A stretch of DNA of 64,000 bases, from assembly GCA_022453515.1 (NCBI GenBank), contig JAJNNY010000035.1:186001-250000 (forward strand). The letters run 5' to 3'. Source of the DNA: Astrocystis sublimbata (Eukaryota; Ascomycota; Sordariomycetes; Xylariales; Xylariaceae). Made by a program: the position numbers and the translations under genes. Below the pieces are notes generated by a model. The model was not told where the DNA came from and searched no databases. It saw only the letters and a list, made by a program, of their open reading frames with translations. Positions 59,252 to 64,000 of this stretch are shown one piece after another. Numbering within the stretch: the first letter of the stretch is position 1; the number at the start of each line of letters is the position of its first letter.

Positions 59252-60286
59252 ATGGCGGCTCACAAAGAGCCTCCTCTGGACGAGATCCAGTGGCGCCATC
59301 CGGAGTTGGCAGCGCAGATGCAGGGCATCCACAGTAACTCGGTGCTGTTCTACTTCGCGAAATCGCCCTTCTTCGACCCGACCTCCAACAACGCCGTCTT
59401 GTTCGCCCAGTCCCAGTACAATCCCGCCATGCACCATCTCATCCATACCCGCGAGGCCTTCGAGGGCCGCCTGCGAGAGATGTCCGGTCTCGAGTTCATC
59501 GTCGCCCAGGAACCTGCCGAGACCGCCCCAGGCACCGGCACCGGCGTTTGGGTCATCCGGAAGCAGACCCGCCGGAAGCGCGATCCCGACGACGACATCG
59601 CCATACATGCCGCCTACTACGTAGTAGACGAAAACGTATACATGGCCCCCACCCTGGCCCAGACCTTGGCCTTCCGCATCGTACGTCTCTCGTCTCCGCT
59701 ACGCCAGAGTCGAGCCGTGCTGACACTCGCATCCTAGGCAACCATATCTTCCGCTCTTAGCAAGGTCTTCCCAGCGGCGGACGAGGCCCGCGTATGGACG
59801 CCCTCGCGAGGACATGTATACAAGCCTGATAAAACAACCATCACCAACCGTCCCCGCAATACCGCCGACCCCAAAGAAGCGACGCCGAAACCAGACGGAG
59901 CGCCCTCGAGTAAGGTCAACGGCGCATCCGAGCCTAAGGGAACGGATCCCATATCACTCGAGGCCGAGCTGATGCGACATGCCGAGTATTCCATGCAGAT
60001 CCACTCGCAATTCGGAGGGGACTACGAGGACGAGAACCCCATCACGGGCAGGCCCGGTGCTTTCAATCTGGCCAAGACCGGTCGCACAGATAAGCTCCAG
60101 GTTCCCGGCATCACTGCGCTGAATATGTCCTTCAAGAGTCCGTCAATGCTCGACCTGGGCGGCAACAAGAAGCCGAAAGATGGAGGTGCGAAGTCGGGCG
60201 AGAAGACGCCGAAGACACCTACAGGCACGTCAGGTAAAGCGAAGAGACGCAAGAGCAAAACAGGCCAAACACCGACGTCTTCATGA
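59252..60286 (+). CDS. MED6: Mediator complex subunit 6
   Basis: Exons 59252-59680 and 59738-60286 join in phase 0; 325 residues. Med6 is a head-module subunit of Mediator, linking activators to RNA polymerase II in the nucleus. The conserved N-terminal part reads EIQWRHPELAAQM, NSVLFYFAKSPFFDPTSNNA, MSGLEFIVAQEP, VWVIRKQTRRKR, YYVVDENVYMAPTLAQTLAFRI|ATISSALSKVF. The junction lies inside that conserved region and is therefore certain. The Lys/Ser/Thr/Pro-rich C-terminal tail, with SLEAELMRHAEYSMQIHSQ in the middle, is longer than in human Med6 (246 residues), which is usual for fungi. The start is MAAHKEPPLDEI; the frame upstream belongs to the leader. Confidence 0.93.
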
Positions 60287-62738
60287 GGGAGGGCGTGCTT
60301 GCTAACCTGACTTGCGATTCTTGCGGGGCTATTCTTGCCATGCCTAAGGGCAGTGACTTGACAGCCCAGGCTGCGATTATCAGAAGCATTATCAGAATCA
60401 TTACACGACTTGTGATGCTGCCCTTATCCAGCAAGCCGGGTGGCAGCCGCAGCCGCCTCACCCTTTCGGTAGCCGGATTATGGATCGATGGCTCTATTAG
60501 AAAGCCATCACCATACTACCCAGCTAATTAGTATGGCTATCATCGAGGGAGTTCTGGTTCCGAGTCATTGATAGCCAGGCATATGCAAAAGGGGCAGGCA
60601 AGCATCGAAACGTGTACGACGTGTCCGAAGTTTCGGACAATATAACAAGCTACGTCATACAAAGAATAGGAACTGACCCAGTTTGAAGTCCATCATTGTA
60701 TCAGCTACTGTGTTAGCTACCTACTTTCTCGCGAGCAAGTGCTCATTTCATTAAAGGCGTTAAGGCATATAGGTCTCAAAAGTCACCTTCTACAAGGGAA
60801 GCAGTTCGTACGCGGCAGTTGTTAGCAGATGAACACCGGGAGATGAAGAGCCTCGCCTTCAGAGGTCTATGCATTCTCGAAGCGTAAGGAGCATACGGCG
60901 TTTTAGGAATGGACATTGTTTGCTGGACGAGGAGCATTGATACCCTTGTTTGAATTAGATTAATGATTTGTTTGTTAGCATTGCTTGCTGATACCTGCTT
61001 CCATGTGATTGACATGTAGACTATTGCGTTATGTGATCTAGACAAGGCAGGTGAATGTGATTAATCATCTATACCAGATGCTAGATTTGTCATCTATCGA
61101 ACTCCATTAGGCATCCATCACGCGTTTCATCACGATGCCAAGCCAAGTCACTTACTATGTAGAAATGCTTTGTGCGTGGCGAGCCTCTCGAGCCAAACTA
61201 AATACTCGTCATGATTCGTAAGCTTTCTATATGCGAACTTTTTTACTGCATTGGGTATATACAATACAAGCCAAATTTCGAACTGTACCGAGATAGGTAA
61301 TGAAAAGGCCAAGCACATCTATCGAACTTCAAAATCCAATCCTACCCAGCAAAACCCCCTTCCAAGGCTCGGCCAAGGAAGATCCCCGCCCTCCCAAGAC
61401 ATCAAGACTGCCCAACTGCGGCTACCTCAGGCTAACGAAATCAGATCAGATCCACTCGATATATCTCATCGAGCCAGGTATCTATGACTACGCCGTATAA
61501 TCCTCCCTCCCAATGCCGACAATCCGCGCCTGGCCTGGGCGGGAGGAATCACTCCCAGGCTAGACTGGCGGAGAGAGCCGCAAGTACCGCCAAGAGAAAC
61601 CAAGAATCATTCATCCATGATGTTTACCTTATTTACCTAAGTAAGTACATTCGCCACGGGTTGGACAGATACTGTGGGTGAAAAGATGCATGAGACAGTC
61701 ACGAGCAACATACTGTATTTAGCTGGCCAAGGCCGGGAGCTCTCCACTCACTCTCTCCCATAACGTCTGCGTCATGTCTTCACACTACGTCCAGAGGATC
61801 CGGATCCTGCCCTCATCCTCGGATTTATCAATAATACCATCTACGGCCCGGCGCCAAGGGGCGTTGCCAAGTAGAAGTTGACGGGCTCACGCTCCTCCTC
61901 CTCCCAGGGCAGAGCCGCCCGCGTATTGCGGTCCGCACCCCGGCCGCCTATCTACCTACCTGGGTTCGTGCCTTGAATCTATCCCGGTATCTGTTCCCGG
62001 TGCTGCTCCTCGAAGCCCCTCCCCCCATCCATGCTTCTCTCAAGCATGATCTGCAAGCGAGCCCCGGACCTCAAGGCGACGTCGGGATTCCGTAGGCGCA
62101 GCCTTTTCGGATTACTAAGTTGAGAAGGACGCGGCCGGCAGAGTCTGCGACATTTCTCTCTCTCTATCTCTCTCTCTATGCCTCATACACAGGTAGGTGT
62201 ACGGCAGGATGGATGGGAGGCAGGCGATGTTGAACCAGCTCAGCTTGCATGAACCTCTTCACCGTTTCCCCCCACCAGTACCGCGTATCTGATGGGACAA
62301 AAAAAGACCTGTCAACCCTACCTACCATACCTAGCCAGGACCTAGCCACCCCAGCCCCAGACGGCAAAATTGGCCCCCTTCTACCCCTACGAGGCTGGCA
62401 GAGCAAGCTTGGCTGGCCTGGGGCATAAGCAAGGCTGTTCAGATGCCTTGTGTAACCGCCGAGAACAGAAACAAGTTGAGAGCGCGCAGCCTGGGTTGTT
62501 TGTTAATAGCTCATTTGCCATATCATCAATATCGTGACGAGGCCCCAAGGATCTTACCCATCGTCGTGCATGTATGTCAACCAGCTCTGCTCGAGAGTTG
62601 GATAGGATTGTCCTTTTGCATCGTACCATGATGTACGAGACGAGCAGGCAGCTCTGTCAGTTACACCACACCCTAAGCCTGTCAATGGTGAGTGAGTGAC
62701 ACGTCGAGAATGCTGGACGTCCGATCAGCTCACACGTT

Positions 62739-62761
62739 GTGCATGTGCATGTGCATGTGCA
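62739..62761. repeat. GTGCAT hexamer repeat
   Basis: Nearly four perfect units in a row. Simple tandem repeat. Confidence 0.6.
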
Positions 62762-63145
62762 ACTCGGAAACTCGGACTCGACTTCTAAATTCCACGATTT
62801 ATCCCTGGGCTTCACCGGACAAAGTGAGGGTCTTACAACCGAGGAAGCGAAACCCCAGGTAGGTCACCGGGCAGCACAGCATTCGTCATTTCTCTCTTCT
62901 GGCAGTTTCAGGTCTGCGATGGTTTAGCCACGTACGTGCACCCACCTGGAGGTTTGCCCAAAGATGGTAAAAACAGACGAAGTAGGAATCGCGATAGGAC
63001 CGCAACGCCGGTAGAACTTGGTGCAGCTGTGTGGTTAGGTAGGGATTAGGTAACCATAGGACTACGACTACAACTGCCACTTTCCCCCATAGGTAGCGAG
63101 GCAAAGCTAAGGAGAGAGCAATAGGGCAGGGCACCGCCACAACCC

Positions 63146-63161
63146 GTTCGTTCGTTCGTTC
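63146..63161. repeat. TTCG tetramer repeat
   Basis: Four units of the tetramer. Simple tandem repeat. Confidence 0.6.
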
Positions 63162-64000
63162 AGCTCAGTTGCGCAAAACGGGAACACGATATTAGGTAGC
63201 TAGTCCTGAATCCGAAATACGATTCACCGGTTGGTGTTGTTCTCGGCACGACGTCGGCGGGGCAGCAGCAGCAGCTGGCTCCAAATAGGAATATACCGGA
63301 CATAGATTAAGTCCCTTCCAAATCCGGCCAATGAGAAAATCCATTTAGGTCTTTTTTCTTTTTCCTTTTCGAATTATCACGGACCAGGCATGAGGAATCA
63401 CACCCCTCCTGCCTGCTTGCCTACATTACTATACCCTTCCACCAAAAGCTGGGTGACTCGACGATGCAGGCGTCTTGCGCCACAAAGCGCAACGTAGCAG
63501 CTGCAAGACTAGATGATGTCACGATGCCATTTGTTCAAGTCCAAAGAGCGGACGACAATGTGCTGCATCGTACATACGCACCTCCATGCATTTGCATACG
63601 ATACCTAGCCGTCGGAGCACGCCGTCGTGGCTAGCAATCGCACAGCTGCATCGGGATATGAGTAATTGAACTGCATGGCGTTTCTGGATAGCCTATTATG
63701 TCAGGTTCTAGATCTCCCTGCAAGCGGTGAGTGGCTGTTCCGCCTTTTTCGGCTATACCTAGCTGTTCGTTCAAGACTCTGGTGTTTAGCTAAGGTTCTG
63801 CCAAGGCATGCAGCTGACTTACATAATCCCGATTCAGGGAGAAGAAACAACCAACAACGAACGCTCGGGGATGTCAAATGCAAATGCTGGCTCGGAATTG
63901 TCATGCAAGCTAACATAGGCGAGGCCGTTGGTGAAGCCCAAGCCCCGGGCCACTGGTACGATTTGAAAAAAAATCATTGCTGTAAGTTATGTTGCGAGAG

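Larger units (their letters stand above)
60287..64000. other. 3.7-kb region with no supported gene
   Basis: The longest open frames are about 90 codons, scattered on both strands, with no domain and no good splice chain. Simple repeats occur: GTGCAT (about 62739-62761), TTCG (63146-63161) and CT tracts near 62155-62178. It could be the long upstream region of a gene beyond the right edge, or hold a non-coding transcript. Confidence 0.5.

Overview
The window comes from a filamentous ascomycete, most likely a Sordariomycete. Genes have short GT-AG introns of about 50-75 nt, often with CTAAC-type branch points. Housekeeping genes are compact, and gene-poor, AT-richer stretches lie between them. 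I found no CRISPR array, no rRNA, no convincing tRNA and no bacterial-style operon. Eighteen protein-coding genes could be assembled exon by exon with matching phases and no frame problem. Five more loci are damaged.

Left block (about 1.5-18.8 kb), conserved core genes: an Shg1/COMPASS-type protein with a huge RD/RS tail (minus), a small complex I-like membrane protein (plus), eIF2B delta/GCD2 (minus), dihydroxyacetone kinase (plus), SmD2 (minus), 3-hydroxyisobutyryl-CoA hydrolase (plus) and an Ams2/Spt21-type GATA protein (plus).

Middle block (about 19.5-45.4 kb), accessory. It holds a 14-TM MFS exporter, a flavin monooxygenase with a broken splice acceptor, a DUF6594 gene with a frameshift, a divergent tandem retropepsin-like gene with three nonsense codons, a P-loop kinase with a frameshift, an intact BBE-type FAD oxidase, a secreted protein with three Cys/His repeats, and a badly decayed HET-domain gene carrying a 300-bp insertion. 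A 22-residue metallothionein-like gene, a monocarboxylate-type MFS transporter and an intact 2-oxoglutarate/Fe(II) oxygenase follow. The damage is concentrated between 23 and 36.5 kb, which looks like an accessory island in decay.

Right block (about 45.5-60.3 kb), core again: proteasome assembly chaperone 3 (minus) divergent from the DEAH helicase Dhr1/Ecm16 (plus); a 1776-residue sacsin-like GHKL ATPase with a C-terminal HExxH motif (minus); an MMTAG2-type protein (minus) divergent from Mediator subunit 6 (plus). The last 3.7 kb shows no gene I can support.

The core genes serve chromatin and transcription (Shg1, Ams2/Spt21, Med6), splicing (SmD2), translation and ribosome biogenesis (GCD2, Dhr1), proteasome assembly (PAC3) and mitochondrial or carbon metabolism (complex I-like subunit, HIBCH, DAK). 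They are simply neighbours, mostly as divergent or convergent pairs, with no shared pathway. Palindromic AGGTACCT-type motifs recur in several gene-start regions. All product names come from recognising motifs by eye; no database search was run.
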